Assembly: GCA_011390435.1 (NCBI GenBank)
Contig: JAABSK010000018.1
Location: 1-22,609, forward strand
Length of the DNA stretch: 22,609 nt
From: Desulfobacteraceae bacterium
GTDB taxonomy: Bacteria; Desulfobacterota; Desulfobacteria; Desulfobacterales; Desulfobacteraceae
Direction of reading: 5' to 3'
The position numbers and the translations under genes are program-made. Each line of letters begins with the position of its first letter. The first letter of the stretch is position 1. Under the pieces are notes generated by a model that saw only the letters and a list, made by a program, of their open reading frames with translations, had not been told where the DNA came from and ran no database searches. Shown here in pieces: positions 13,944 through 22,609 of this stretch.

Positions 13944-14903
13944 ATGATCAAAACCCGTATTACCCGATTGCTTGGTATTGAGTACCCCATTATCGGGGGA
14001 ACCATGATGTCCATTTCTGATGCCGGTTTTGTGGCTGCCATCTCCAATGCCGGTGGGCTTGGTATTCTGGCATCTGCCATTTATCAAAGCCGGGAGGATT
14101 TTGCCGCTGCCATTGACCAGACACAGCAACTGACGCAAAATCCGTTTGCCGTGAACCTGAATCTTTTTCCCTCAATGCGACCGATTGACAACAATGACTA
14201 TCTGGATGTCTTGATTGAAAAGGGGGTGAAAATCGTGGAAACATCCGGTCATTCCGCTCCTGAGGCGATGTGCCGCCGATTCAAGGACGCCGGCCTGATC
14301 TGGATGCATAAATGTGTCGGCATCCGCTATGCCCTGAAGGTTGAGAAACTGGGTGCGGATATGGTCACGGTTGTTGGGTATGAAAACGGCGGTGCAACCG
14401 GAAAACTGGATATTGGAACGCTGGTGCTGATTCCCAGTGTGATTGATGCCGTGAATATCCCTGTGATTGGCGGCGGCGGTGTTTCCGACGGCAGGGGGAT
14501 TGCAGCGCTTCTGTGTCTGGGTGCAGGCGCAGTGATCATTGGTACCCGCCTGTTGATGACACAGGAATGTCCGATTCATGACAATCTGAAAAAAGCGTTG
14601 ATGACTGCATCGGAACTGGACACCATGCTGATTATGCGATCCATTGGCTCCACCCATCGGGTCTGGACCAATGCCGCAGCTCAGAAATGTTTTGAAATCG
14701 AACACAACAACGGCAGCTTTGAAGAGGTCCTCTCTGTTGTGACCGGACAGAAGGCGCGGCAGATGTATGAGCATGGCGATACAGATGTCGGCGTGATCTC
14801 CTGTGGGCAGGGCATTGGACTGTGTCATGATATTCCGTCGGTAAAAGATCTGTTTGACCGGGTCATGAAAGAAGCAAAGGAGTGCTTTTCTCAGTACGCA
14901 TAA
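13944..14903 (+). CDS. FMN-dependent oxidoreductase of the nitronate monooxygenase/FabK class, atypical active site
   Basis: This TIM-barrel protein of about 319 residues has LGIEYPIIGGTMMSIS at the start, AISNAGGLGILAS, and the phosphate/FMN-binding motifs PVIGGGGVSDGRGIAA and LGAGAVIIGTRLL. These identify the NAD(P)H-dependent flavin oxidoreductase family (nitronate monooxygenases, FabK enoyl-ACP reductases). The loop that normally reads like E-C-A-G-H-P-G here reads E-N-G-G-A151-T-G, so the usual active-site histidine is alanine. The true substrate may therefore differ from nitronates. ATG 13944 is chosen over GTG 13938 because AAAGAG is 8-9 bases upstream of the ATG. A hybrid kinase gene follows after 47 bases. 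Confidence 0.85.
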   Translation: MIKTRITRLLGIEYPIIGGTMMSISDAGFVAAISNAGGLGILASAIYQSREDFAAAIDQTQQLTQNPFAVNLNLFPSMRPIDNNDYLDVLIEKGVKIVETSGHSAPEAMCRRFKDAGLIWMHKCVGIRYALKVEKLGADMVTVVGYENGGATGKLDIGTLVLIPSVIDAVNIPVIGGGGVSDGRGIAALLCLGAGAVIIGTRLLMTQECPIHDNLKKALMTASELDTMLIMRSIGSTHRVWTNAAAQKCFEIEHNNGSFEEVLSVVTGQKARQMYEHGDTDVGVISCGQGIGLCHDIPSVKDLFDRVMKEAKECFSQYA

Positions 14904-14950
14904 GCGTTTTGCAGTATAACGGCTGACGGCCACGGTCAAAGGGTCATTTT

Positions 14951-17080
14951 ATGGATTTTTCAAAACTGAAGTTTCGGGATCGTCTCCTGCTGATATTTTT
15001 GATTTTTTTCATTCCGGCGATTCTTGCAGGGAGCGGTTTTGCATATCTGCAGGCCAAAAAAATCCTTCAGACCGCCATTGACACACAATTGCAGAATTTA
15101 ACAGATGATCTGACAGCGCTGACTGAAACGGCTTTTCTTGATGATGCTGCAGCACAGGTGGCTCTGAATGATGTCAAAGACCGTATCCTGTTATTCAAAT
15201 CCGATGAAACCAAAGATGTGTATGCCCCGTTAAAAACCTTCAGAAATTTTTTATTCGGCGCCCTGGCCTTTGTGATCGTTTCATTAATCGTCATTGTTTT
15301 TGGTGTCAGCAGGATTGTGACCCGGCCGCTTGAGTCTGCAATGGAAAAGCTGGAAAGAGGTGCCAAAGGAGATTACTCTGTTCGCATGGATGCGACCGGG
15401 GCCAGAGAATTTATCACTCTCGGTCGGTATTTTAATGTTTTTATTGAGCAGATTGAAGAAAATCATCGCAAAATCGCTCTGGAGGTCCAGCAGAAGACAG
15501 CCTCCCAGATTGCGCTGGTGGAAAATGATTTAAAGCTCAGAAGTCTTTTTGATCAATCCTTTCAATATATCGTGATCCTGTCTCCTTCCGGAATTATCGA
15601 GGAGATGAATCAGAATATCATTCGGTTTTCAGGGTGCAGTGCGGATGAAATCCTGTACAGGCCGTTCTGGGAGGCGATATGGTGGCAGCATGATGCGGGT
15701 GTTCAGGCCCAGATCAAAGCCATGACCCAGCGGGTGATCAATGGAGAATCGCTGCGTCAGGAAGTCACCGCTACATCACAGCAGGGGCGCATCGGGATTA
15801 TTGACCTTTCGTTGAAACCGGTACTGCAGCCGTCCGGAGGGGTCGCGTTTATTATCGCAGAAGGCAGGGATGTTACTGACCTGAAACAGGCCGCCCAGGA
15901 AAGAAAAGATCTTGCGGTTCAACTGGAGCGGTCCCAGAAAATGGAAGCCATTGGCACCCTTGCCGGAGGGATTGCCCATGATTTCAACAATATCCTGTCC
16001 GGTATCATGGGCTATTCGCAGTTGCTGGAACTGAGCCTGGAAAAACCGGAAAAGGCCCGTACACATATTCGTCAGATCAAAAAAGGTGCCCAGAGGGCAG
16101 CAGATTTGATTTCTCAGATCCTGACATTCAGCCGGCAGACCCGGTTTGAAAAGCAGCCCCTGAGGTTGTACCTTGTGGTGAAAGAATCCCTGAAGCTGAT
16201 GCGCTCGTCCATTCCGGCAACCATTGAGATTGCGGAAACGGTTCTGTCAAAGGAAAGAACGCTTGCTGACCCGACCCAGATGCACCAGGTGATCATGAAC
16301 CTTTGCACCAATGCCTACCACGCCATGATGGAAAAAGGGGGGTGTTTGTCGGTAAAACTCAGTGAAGTTCATGTCTCTGGAAAAAAAGATGTTTTTGATC
16401 ACAACATGACAGACGGGCATTACCTTGAGCTTGACGTATCAGATACCGGCCATGGAATGGATTCAGAGGTATTGTCCAAGGCGTTTGATCCATATTTCAC
16501 CACCAAGGAGCCTGGAAAAGGAACCGGTTTCGGTCTGGCACTGGTGCAGGCCATTGTGTATGAACACGAAGGATTTATCACTGTTGAATCCCAGGTGGGA
16601 CAGGGAACCTGTTTTTCCATTTTTCTGCCGGTGATTCAGCAGGCGGATGATCCAATTGATGATCCATCCATGGCAGACCATCCGACAGGGGGGGCGGAAA
16701 CCATCATGGTTGTCGATGATGAAGCAGATATCCGGGAGGTTTTGTGTTTGTTTTTGCAGGATATCGGTTATACCGTTGAAACATTTGCCAATGGTGCCCA
16801 GGCACTTGATGCCTTTGAAAGAACACCCCACGCCTATGATCTGGTGATTACAGACATGGCCATGCCGAAAATGACCGGAAGTGAACTGGCCCAAAGCCTG
16901 CTGCGTCTGCGCAAGGATATCCCGGTGATTCTCTGTACCGGATACAGTGAAACCCTGTCTGAATCGCAGTGTATGGAAATCGGGATACGGCAGTATATCC
17001 AGAAACCGGTAGAGAGTATGACGCTGGCACATGTCATCCGCACGATTCTGGATGATGCACTGGCAGCTGGAAGATGCTGA
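14951..17080 (+). CDS. Hybrid sensor histidine kinase (TM-HAMP-PAS-HisKA-HATPase-REC)
   Basis: This 709-residue membrane sensor has a first membrane segment at about residues 10-32, a short periplasmic loop of about 65 residues, and a second segment at about 97-120. HAMP follows at about 118-172, then PAS at about 190-310 (FQYIVILSPSGIIEEMN...GRDVTDLK). The HisKA phospho-accepting His343 is in AGGIAHDFNNIL, the form linked to NtrB-like and hybrid kinases. The ATPase domain shows NLCTNAYHAM, DTGHGM and GTGFGLALV. A C-terminal receiver at about 586-700 has DD at its start, acceptor Asp635 in ITDMAMP and a lysine in YIQKP. There is no DNA-binding output and no partner regulator nearby. The periplasmic part is too small for a known ligand domain. 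The Shine-Dalgarno AAAGGG precedes ATG 14951. Confidence 0.94.
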   Translation: MDFSKLKFRDRLLLIFLIFFIPAILAGSGFAYLQAKKILQTAIDTQLQNLTDDLTALTETAFLDDAAAQVALNDVKDRILLFKSDETKDVYAPLKTFRNFLFGALAFVIVSLIVIVFGVSRIVTRPLESAMEKLERGAKGDYSVRMDATGAREFITLGRYFNVFIEQIEENHRKIALEVQQKTASQIALVENDLKLRSLFDQSFQYIVILSPSGIIEEMNQNIIRFSGCSADEILYRPFWEAIWWQHDAGVQAQIKAMTQRVINGESLRQEVTATSQQGRIGIIDLSLKPVLQPSGGVAFIIAEGRDVTDLKQAAQERKDLAVQLERSQKMEAIGTLAGGIAHDFNNILSGIMGYSQLLELSLEKPEKARTHIRQIKKGAQRAADLISQILTFSRQTRFEKQPLRLYLVVKESLKLMRSSIPATIEIAETVLSKERTLADPTQMHQVIMNLCTNAYHAMMEKGGCLSVKLSEVHVSGKKDVFDHNMTDGHYLELDVSDTGHGMDSEVLSKAFDPYFTTKEPGKGTGFGLALVQAIVYEHEGFITVESQVGQGTCFSIFLPVIQQADDPIDDPSMADHPTGGAETIMVVDDEADIREVLCLFLQDIGYTVETFANGAQALDAFERTPHAYDLVITDMAMPKMTGSELAQSLLRLRKDIPVILCTGYSETLSESQCMEIGIRQYIQKPVESMTLAHVIRTILDDALAAGRC

Positions 17081-17106
17081 TGATGGAGATGTTTGAAAAC
17101 CGGGTG

Positions 17107-19374
17107 CTACAACAGCTTTTTAAACCCGCACGCTTTATTGGGGCATTTTAAAAATCTGCCGTCTTTTTTGGTCTCTTTTTCGACCAGAAAGGGTGACGCG
17201 CATTCCGGGCAGGGGGTGTCAACCGGTTTATCCCAGGAGGCAAAGGTGCATTTCGGGAACTCGGAGCAGCCAAAAAAGATTTTTCCCCGTTTGGATTTTT
17301 TTTCTACAATGGTTCCAGAGCAGTCTTTTTCAAAGCAGTGGATGCCGGTATCTTTTCCATGGGTCTGCCCCCCGATGGATTCGGTGTGTTTGCATTCCGG
17401 ATATCCGGTACAGGCCAGAAACAAACCAAACCTGCCTTCTTTTTGAACCATGGGTTTGCCGCATTTGATGCAGTCTTTGACCGGGGTATTGTCCACCTTT
17501 TTTTCAACAATGGCAATATTGCCTTTTTCATCCCGGGTGTAGTTGCTGGTGAAAGCGCAATCCGGGTAGGCGGTGCAGGCCAGAAAGTGCCCGTTTTTGC
17601 CGATCTTGATATTCAATGGCTGGCCGCAGTCAGGACAGGTCAGTTCTGTGGGAACACCAACGCCTTTGACACTGATCATGTTCTGGCTGGCATCATCCAG
17701 ATATTTTTTAAACGAGCCGTAAAAATCTGTCAGCAGGGCAACTTCATCTAGTTTTCCCGCTTCAACATCATCCAGGTTGTTTTCCATCTGGGCGGTGAAG
17801 GAGATGTTCAGGATTTCGGGAAAACAGGACACCAGCAGATCGTTGACAATAAATCCCAGTTCACTGGGCATAAAATACCGGTTGACCAGATCAACATACC
17901 CTTTGTCCCGGATGACAGACAGGATGGTGGCATAGGTACTGGGACGTCCAATACCGTTTTTTTCAAGTTCTTTTACCAGGGATGCTTCGGAAAAACGTGG
18001 CGGTGGTTTTGTAAAGTGCTGCTTTGGAATCACTTTCAGCGTTTTGAGCTGTTCCCCGGCAACGACATCCGGCAGAACCTGCACCTCTTTTTCTTTTGCT
18101 TCTTCACTCTGGGGGTACAGGCGCATGTAACCGTCGAATTTTACTGTGGAACCACTGACAGAAAACAGGTAACGATCACCTGCCAGGATAAAAATGGTTT
18201 TCTGATCAATCACAGCCTGGGCCATTTGCGAGGCCACAAACCGTTTCCAGATCAAATCATATAATTTAAACTGATCCGGCGTTAGAAACGGTTTTAATTT
18301 TTCAGGGGTGTTCAATACAGAGGTCGGCCGGATCGCTTCATGGGCATCCTGGACCTTGTTTTTGTTTTTGAAATATCGTGGGGTGTCAAGACCGTATGCC
18401 TTTCCCAAGGTGTCGTAAATATAGGACTGGGCATCCGCTGCCGCATCCGGTGAGATCCGTGTGGAATCCGTACGCATATAAGTGATCAACCCTTCAGGGC
18501 CGCCAGTGCCGATTTCAACGCCTTCATACAGCTGCTGGGCGACGACCATGGTTTTTCTGGCGGAAAACCTCAGGCGGTTGATGGCATCCTGCTGAAGCTT
18601 GCTGGTGATAAAAGGGGGGGCCGGACTCTTTTTGATGGTTTTGCTTTTGATCTCCTGGACAGTGAACCGGGCATGTTCAAGATCATTGAAGATCGTTGTT
18701 GCCTGCTGCTCATTGGTGATTTTTGTTTTTTTATTGTCGATACGGACCAGGGCGGCATTGAATTTCGGGGGAGATGCTGCCAGAAGATCTGCTGTGACTG
18801 TCCAGAATTCCTCTGGTATGAATTTACGGATTTCCCTTTCCCGGTCACAGATAATCTTTACGGCAACGGATTGCACCCTGCCGGCACTGAGGCCCCGCTG
18901 GACCTTCTGCCACAGAAGTGGAGAGATCTGATACCCCACCAGCCGGTCCAGTTTTCGCCTGGCCTGCTGGGCATCATATTTGTTTTCATCCGGTTTGAGG
19001 GGATGCTTCAATGCCTCCTGAATTCCTTTGCGGGTTAACTCATGAATCAGAATACGGTGAAAGACTCTGCCTTTTTTCTTGAGGATGTGCATGATATGAA
19101 AGGCAATGGCTTCCCCTTCACGGTCCGGGTCAGGCGCCAGGTAGATTTCATCCGTGTCTTTTGCCAGGGATTTCAACGTGGAGATCACCTTTGATTTGTC
19201 CTTGATATTGACATATTGTGCCTCAAACTGTTTCTCCACATCCACCCCGAGTGTTTTTACCGGAAGATCGCGGATATGGCCGGCACTGGCACCAATATTG
19301 AAGTCCTGACCGACATATTTTTTCAGGGTTTTGATTTTGGTGGGGGACTCAACGATGATCAGGGGTTTTGTCAA
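17107..19374 (-). CDS. topA: DNA topoisomerase I (type IA) with four C-terminal zinc ribbons
   Basis: This 755-residue enzyme relaxes negative supercoils by a transient 5'-phosphotyrosine. The Toprim domain is N-terminal (LIIVESPTKIKTLKKYVG, then DPDREGEAIAFH). The core carries SAGRVQSVAVKII, the nucleophile Tyr299 in LITYMRTDSTR and GIGRPSTYA. The C-terminal third has four C4 zinc ribbons at about 580-606, 635-661, 680-709 and 722-749, each with a CxxC or CxxxxC entry and a Cys-rich exit such as ACTGYPEC. Escherichia coli TopA has three zinc ribbons plus two metal-free ones. The start ATG overlaps the dprA stop by 4 bases, so translation is coupled. The stop faces the convergent kinase gene across 26 bases without an obvious terminator. 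Confidence 0.97.
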   Translation of the reverse strand: MTKPLIIVESPTKIKTLKKYVGQDFNIGASAGHIRDLPVKTLGVDVEKQFEAQYVNIKDKSKVISTLKSLAKDTDEIYLAPDPDREGEAIAFHIMHILKKKGRVFHRILIHELTRKGIQEALKHPLKPDENKYDAQQARRKLDRLVGYQISPLLWQKVQRGLSAGRVQSVAVKIICDREREIRKFIPEEFWTVTADLLAASPPKFNAALVRIDNKKTKITNEQQATTIFNDLEHARFTVQEIKSKTIKKSPAPPFITSKLQQDAINRLRFSARKTMVVAQQLYEGVEIGTGGPEGLITYMRTDSTRISPDAAADAQSYIYDTLGKAYGLDTPRYFKNKNKVQDAHEAIRPTSVLNTPEKLKPFLTPDQFKLYDLIWKRFVASQMAQAVIDQKTIFILAGDRYLFSVSGSTVKFDGYMRLYPQSEEAKEKEVQVLPDVVAGEQLKTLKVIPKQHFTKPPPRFSEASLVKELEKNGIGRPSTYATILSVIRDKGYVDLVNRYFMPSELGFIVNDLLVSCFPEILNISFTAQMENNLDDVEAGKLDEVALLTDFYGSFKKYLDDASQNMISVKGVGVPTELTCPDCGQPLNIKIGKNGHFLACTAYPDCAFTSNYTRDEKGNIAIVEKKVDNTPVKDCIKCGKPMVQKEGRFGLFLACTGYPECKHTESIGGQTHGKDTGIHCFEKDCSGTIVEKKSKRGKIFFGCSEFPKCTFASWDKPVDTPCPECASPFLVEKETKKDGRFLKCPNKACGFKKLL

Positions 19375-20519
19375 TGGTTTTCCTCCGAGATTGAATAATA
19401 GTTTCCCTGGTGGCGGATGACTTTTCTCTGCATTTCCAGTTCGAACAGCAGTGCAGACAATTTTGATGTGCTCATGCCGCTTTTTTCGATTAAATCATCC
19501 ATGTGAACCGGATAGGGTTCGAGCAGCTGCAGTACACGATCTGCATCCGGCATCAGCACGTTCTCTTTATATTGTGATTGATTCCGGCGTTGTAAAGGGG
19601 GGGCAGAGGGATTTTCTTTTTTTTCGTGGACAAAATGCCCAAGCTCATCCAGAATATCCATTTGCGTTTCCACCAGTTTTGCCCCTTGTTTGAGCAGTGC
19701 ATGGGTTCCCTGGCTGGTCCGTGACGCAATACTGCCGGGAACCGCAAAAACTTCACGGTTATAATCATTGGCCAGCCGTGCAGTGATCAGAGAACCGCTT
19801 TTTTTGGCGGCTTCCACCACAACACTGCCACATGAAAGCCCTGCAATGATGCGGTTGCGCATGGGAAAATGAGCTGGCAGCGGATCTGTATCTACCTTGA
19901 ATTCACTGAAAATGGTGCCATTGCGCACAATCCGGCGAAACAGTTCTGTGTGGGACCGTGGATAGATCCTGTTCAGGCCGGACCCCAGAACAGCAATGGT
20001 TCTGCCATCTGCTTTTAATGCGCCTTTGTGGGCCATGGCATCAATGCCCAGGGCCATGCCGCTGACAATTTGAAATCCTCTTTTTGCCAGTTGGTATGCC
20101 AGGTTCCCAGCGGTATTCAGACCATACCGTGTCGCTGATCTTGATCCGATAATCGAGATGCACGGAGCGGATCTGTCCAGTGTTCCCAGATAGGTCAGAA
20201 ACGGGGGCGGATCACTGATCTGTTTGAGCAGAGGCGGATAGTCCGGGTCTGTTAATGTGACAATTTTTGCCTGACAGTTCATGATGCGGTGCAGTTCTTT
20301 TCTGGCGGCATCTGCAAATTTTTCATGCATCTGGATGCCGGTGATGACCGGATCAGACATGCGGTAAATCTGTGCCAGATCCTTTTGTGGTGCATTTAAA
20401 ATCGCTTCAGGAGAGTGGAAATGATCGATCAGGCGCTTGAACATGGTGTTCCCCAGCAAGGGGATTTCCCGCAGTATCAACCAGGGCAGATATGTCTTAA
20501 AAGAATCAGGCATCCTCAA
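19371..20519 (-). CDS. dprA: DNA processing protein DprA (Smf)
   Basis: This 382-residue single-strand-DNA-binding protein loads RecA on incoming DNA during transformation and is widely present in non-transforming bacteria. It has an N-terminal helical/HhH-like region (about 1-75). The Rossmann-like DprA core (about 80-290) has GSRSATRYG, SGMALGIDAMAHKGAL, GSGLNRIYPRSH and FPMRNRIIAGLS. A C-terminal winged helix lies at about 310-375 (VLQLLEPYPVHMDDLIEKSG...LSALLFELEMQRKV). The start is either TTG 20519 or ATG 20513; neither has a good Shine-Dalgarno, and the upstream stop is 9 bases from the TTG, so coupling to the upstream gene is likely. It overlaps topA by 4 bases. Confidence 0.95.
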   Translation of the reverse strand: MRMPDSFKTYLPWLILREIPLLGNTMFKRLIDHFHSPEAILNAPQKDLAQIYRMSDPVITGIQMHEKFADAARKELHRIMNCQAKIVTLTDPDYPPLLKQISDPPPFLTYLGTLDRSAPCISIIGSRSATRYGLNTAGNLAYQLAKRGFQIVSGMALGIDAMAHKGALKADGRTIAVLGSGLNRIYPRSHTELFRRIVRNGTIFSEFKVDTDPLPAHFPMRNRIIAGLSCGSVVVEAAKKSGSLITARLANDYNREVFAVPGSIASRTSQGTHALLKQGAKLVETQMDILDELGHFVHEKKENPSAPPLQRRNQSQYKENVLMPDADRVLQLLEPYPVHMDDLIEKSGMSTSKLSALLFELEMQRKVIRHQGNYYSISEENH

Positions 20520-20528
20520 CAGCAGGGG

Positions 20529-21224
20529 TTATTCAAAACTTTTGAGTTTCTCTTCGGCTTTTTCTGCAGCCGGTGAAAACGGATATGATTTCAACACTTT
20601 TTTTAAATAATGGTGCGCCCGGTTGGTATCATCCAGAGATAAGTACGAGTATCCGGCTTTTAAGGTGGCATCGGGTACCTTTTCAGATTTCGGATACTGA
20701 AGTTCAAGGTTTTTGAACACGGCAGCAGCCTTTTGATATTCTCCAAGTGTGTAGTGGCATTCACCCAGCCAATAAACAGCGTTGTCTGCCAGATCATTGT
20801 CTGGATAATTCTGCAGAAACTGGCTGAACAGGCCTGCAGCCTGGGATGGATTGCCTTCCAGCAGAAGGTTTCTGGCTTTGTGGTACAGCCCGGAAGGGGT
20901 CTGGCGGCTGGTATCAGGCTGTGCCGGAGCCGGTGTCTTCCGGGTGTCTTCCAGGGCCTGGATTTTTTCTTCCATCAGCTGGATACTGGTTTCAAGTTTT
21001 GAGATGGCGGCATCTTTCTGATCCAGTTTGAACTCTAAATCTTCCTGGTCTTTTTTCATGCCCTGGATTGCAGATTCCAGAACCTGAATTTTCGGGTCTG
21101 GTTCAGGTGGTGTATTCTCTCCTCCAGAAGGCCTGAACGGATTCATACCGCTGCAGGAGAGAAGAAATACAGACAAAAAAAACAACCACAGTCCTTTACT
21201 GAAAAGGGATGTCAAGCCATTCAT
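20529..21224 (-). CDS. ybgF: YbgF/CpoB-like lipoprotein with coiled coil and TPR repeats
   Basis: This protein of about 231 residues starts at ATG 21224, chosen because AAAGG lies 7 bases upstream (over the secF stop); an upstream in-frame start at 21257 would overlap secF and spoil the signal peptide. Residues 1-23 form a lipoprotein signal with lipobox LLS|C24 and Ser at +2, so outer-membrane sorting is expected. A proline-rich linker is followed by a coiled coil (about 45-90, QDLEFKLDQKDAAISKLETS), then TPR units from about 115. These contain LYHKARNLLLEGNPSQAAGLF, AVYWLGECHYTLGEYQKAA and DATLKAGYSYLSL. This order matches YbgF/CpoB, which coordinates septal wall synthesis with the Tol system, although Escherichia coli CpoB is a soluble periplasmic protein. 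No tol or pal gene is present here. Confidence 0.85.
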   Translation of the reverse strand: MNGLTSLFSKGLWLFFLSVFLLSCSGMNPFRPSGGENTPPEPDPKIQVLESAIQGMKKDQEDLEFKLDQKDAAISKLETSIQLMEEKIQALEDTRKTPAPAQPDTSRQTPSGLYHKARNLLLEGNPSQAAGLFSQFLQNYPDNDLADNAVYWLGECHYTLGEYQKAAAVFKNLELQYPKSEKVPDATLKAGYSYLSLDDTNRAHHYLKKVLKSYPFSPAAEKAEEKLKSFE

Positions 21225-21228
21225 AAAT

Positions 21229-22263
21229 TTACCTTTTGCTGGCAGCAAGCAAGACAATGGGGCTTGCCACGAATATGGATGAATAGGTGCCGATGATCAC
21301 ACCAACGATCATTGCAAACGCAAAATTGTGAATAATTTCTCCGCCGAGAAAATAGAGCGCACACAGCACAATCAATGTGGTCAAAGATGTCAGAACCGTT
21401 CGGGAAAGGGTGCTGTTGATGCTTTGGTTAAACAGGCCGGGAAGGGCATCTGAGCTTTTGGCGCCTTTGATATTTTCCCGGATACGGTCAAACACAATAA
21501 TGGTGTCATTGAGTGAATACCCGATGATGGTTAAAAGGGCGGCAACGATCGGCAGGGAAAAATCCAGGTTCAGAATGGAAAAAATGCCCATGGTGATCAA
21601 TACATCATGAAGAAGGGCGACAATGGCACCCATGGCAAATTTAAGTTTGAGCATCCAGAAAAGCACCAGGGTGATCACCAGTGCGGCAGCGATCAAAATC
21701 GCCATGCCGACATTGAAGAGGGACAGAAAATAGACAGTGGTCATGAGCGATCCTGCTGTGACGCCGGAAAGCATCCATTTCAATTCGAATCGGCCGGAGA
21801 TGTAGATCGTGATGAACAAAAGTGAATAGAAGACAGCCAGGAGCGCTTTGTTTTGCAAATCCTTTCCCACCTGGGGCCCCACCATTTCCACCCGCCGGAT
21901 TTCCGGTTCACTGCCGGTGGATGTTTTCAGTGCTGCGGTAACAGATTCAGACAGGCCGTTGCTGCTCATTGCCGGGTTGCTGGTCCGGATTAAAAACTCA
22001 TTGTCTTCATCCTGGCCGAACTTTTGAACAGATGCGTCGCTCAGGCCGATATCGGACAGCCCGGTCCGGATATCTCCCACCGGAATTGCCTGGGAAAATT
22101 TGATCTGGATAATGGTACCGCCGACAAAATCGATCCCGTAATTGGGCCCTTTGTGGGCAATCAGGGACGCGACACTGATGAGAATAAGAATAAAGGATAT
22201 GAAAAATCCGATCTTCTGTTTTCCAACAAAGTCTATGTTGATATCAGACTTGATAAGCTGCAT
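21229..22263 (-). CDS. secF: Protein-export membrane protein SecF
   Basis: This 344-residue RND-type subunit of the SecDF complex uses the proton motive force to help pull proteins out of SecYEG. It has a first membrane helix at about residues 18-37, then YGIDFVGGTIIQIKF, the SecF-specific beta strand, and a periplasmic P1 domain of about 100 residues. Five further helices follow, with GYSLNDTIIVFDRIREN and the conserved end (GVIIGTYSSIFVASPIVL). Length is a little above the usual 300-325. AAGGAAGA precedes the ATG. It lies 11 bases after secD, so the two are separate genes rather than a SecDF fusion. Confidence 0.96.
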   Translation of the reverse strand: MQLIKSDINIDFVGKQKIGFFISFILILISVASLIAHKGPNYGIDFVGGTIIQIKFSQAIPVGDIRTGLSDIGLSDASVQKFGQDEDNEFLIRTSNPAMSSNGLSESVTAALKTSTGSEPEIRRVEMVGPQVGKDLQNKALLAVFYSLLFITIYISGRFELKWMLSGVTAGSLMTTVYFLSLFNVGMAILIAAALVITLVLFWMLKLKFAMGAIVALLHDVLITMGIFSILNLDFSLPIVAALLTIIGYSLNDTIIVFDRIRENIKGAKSSDALPGLFNQSINSTLSRTVLTSLTTLIVLCALYFLGGEIIHNFAFAMIVGVIIGTYSSIFVASPIVLLAASKR

Positions 22264-22274
22264 TATATCTTCCT

Positions 22275-22609
22275 TTATATACTTAACGTTGAGGACGGTT
22301 TGTACCGGTAAAGCATGTCAAAAATGGTTTTTGACAGGACCAGAGCAGTAAACAGGCTGGCCAGGATACCCAGGCACAGGGTAACGGCAAATCCTTTAAT
22401 GGGGCCGGTGCCGAACTGGTACAGGACCAGGGCTGCAATCAAGGTGGTGGCATTGGCATCCAGTACCGTCAACGTGGCCCGTTCAAAACCTGCGTGAATG
22501 GACGCCAGGGCAGTCTTCCCGGAGGACAGCTCTTCTCTGATCCGTTCAAAAACAATCACATTGGCATCCACTGCCATCCCGATGGTCAGAATGATGCCGG
22601 CGATACCCG
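22275..22609 (-). CDS. secD: Protein-export membrane protein SecD, C-terminal part only
   Basis: The 3' end of secD continues past the window edge. The frame is open to base 22609, giving [27 protein letters not shown], the strongly conserved fourth/fifth-helix signature of SecD. Two further membrane helices follow, with [33 protein letters not shown]. The C terminus ends 11 bases before secF. About 110 residues of the protein are visible, all within the last membrane bundle. Confidence 0.95.
   Translation of the reverse strand, partial: GIAGIILTIGMAVDANVIVFERIREELSSGKTALASIHAGFERATLTVLDANATTLIAALVLYQFGTGPIKGFAVTLCLGILASLFTALVLSKTIFDMLYRYKPSSTLSI

Noticed and set aside
14172..14939. 255-residue minus-strand reading frame opposite the FMN oxidoreductase
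   Set aside because: Low-complexity, Cys/His-rich composition and exact overlap with a recognised enzyme mark it as a shadow frame.
16463..17032. 189-residue minus-strand reading frame opposite the hybrid kinase
   Set aside because: It overlaps the ATPase and receiver domains of a clear kinase and has no recognisable motif.

Overview
The window looks like chromosome from an anaerobic, probably sulfate-reducing Desulfobacterota species (Desulfobacteraceae-like). That placement is an inference from a 2-oxoacid:ferredoxin oxidoreductase, long signal-transduction proteins, moderate GC and a tight proA-proB-spe cluster; no 16S or marker gene is present. I see no tRNA, rRNA, CRISPR array, transposase or integrase.

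Layout. (1) 1-617: 3' end of a KorB-type oxidoreductase beta subunit, closed by a strong hairpin shared with the convergent chemoreceptor. (2) 678-3662, minus strand: a two-gene unit of a secreted substrate-binding protein and a dCache/HAMP chemoreceptor behind a well-formed sigma70 promoter, with no transporter genes. (3) 3809-7342: a run of poorly characterised genes. These are an atypical protein-kinase-fold protein, a membrane-anchored coiled-coil/Ig-like protein transcribed divergently from it, a small secreted protein, an S24 (LexA/CI-type) repressor and a 94-residue membrane protein. Several promoter regions carry perfect dyads. This is the least explained part of the window. (4) 7462-13857, plus strand: proA, proB, a metallo-beta-lactamase-fold hydrolase, speD, speE, a GNAT acetyltransferase and a DUF2156-type acyltransferase-like protein. 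They are closely spaced and could be one transcription unit joining proline synthesis with spermidine synthesis. SpeD is unusual: a normal pyruvoyl AdoMet decarboxylase half is followed by a second, apparently degenerate SpeD-like half. (5) 13944-17080: an FMN oxidoreductase of the nitronate monooxygenase/FabK class with the usual active-site histidine replaced, then a hybrid sensor kinase. (6) 17107-22609, minus strand: secD (partial), secF, a YbgF-like TPR lipoprotein, dprA and topA, with gaps of 11, 4 and 9 (or 15) bases and a 4-base overlap.

No complete new system can be demonstrated from sequence alone. The best candidates for a second look are the tandem SpeD, the kinase-fold gene with its dyad-bearing divergent promoters, the orphan S24 repressor with its 16-bp palindrome, and the orphan binding-protein/chemoreceptor pair. 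All product calls come from reading motifs; no database search was run.
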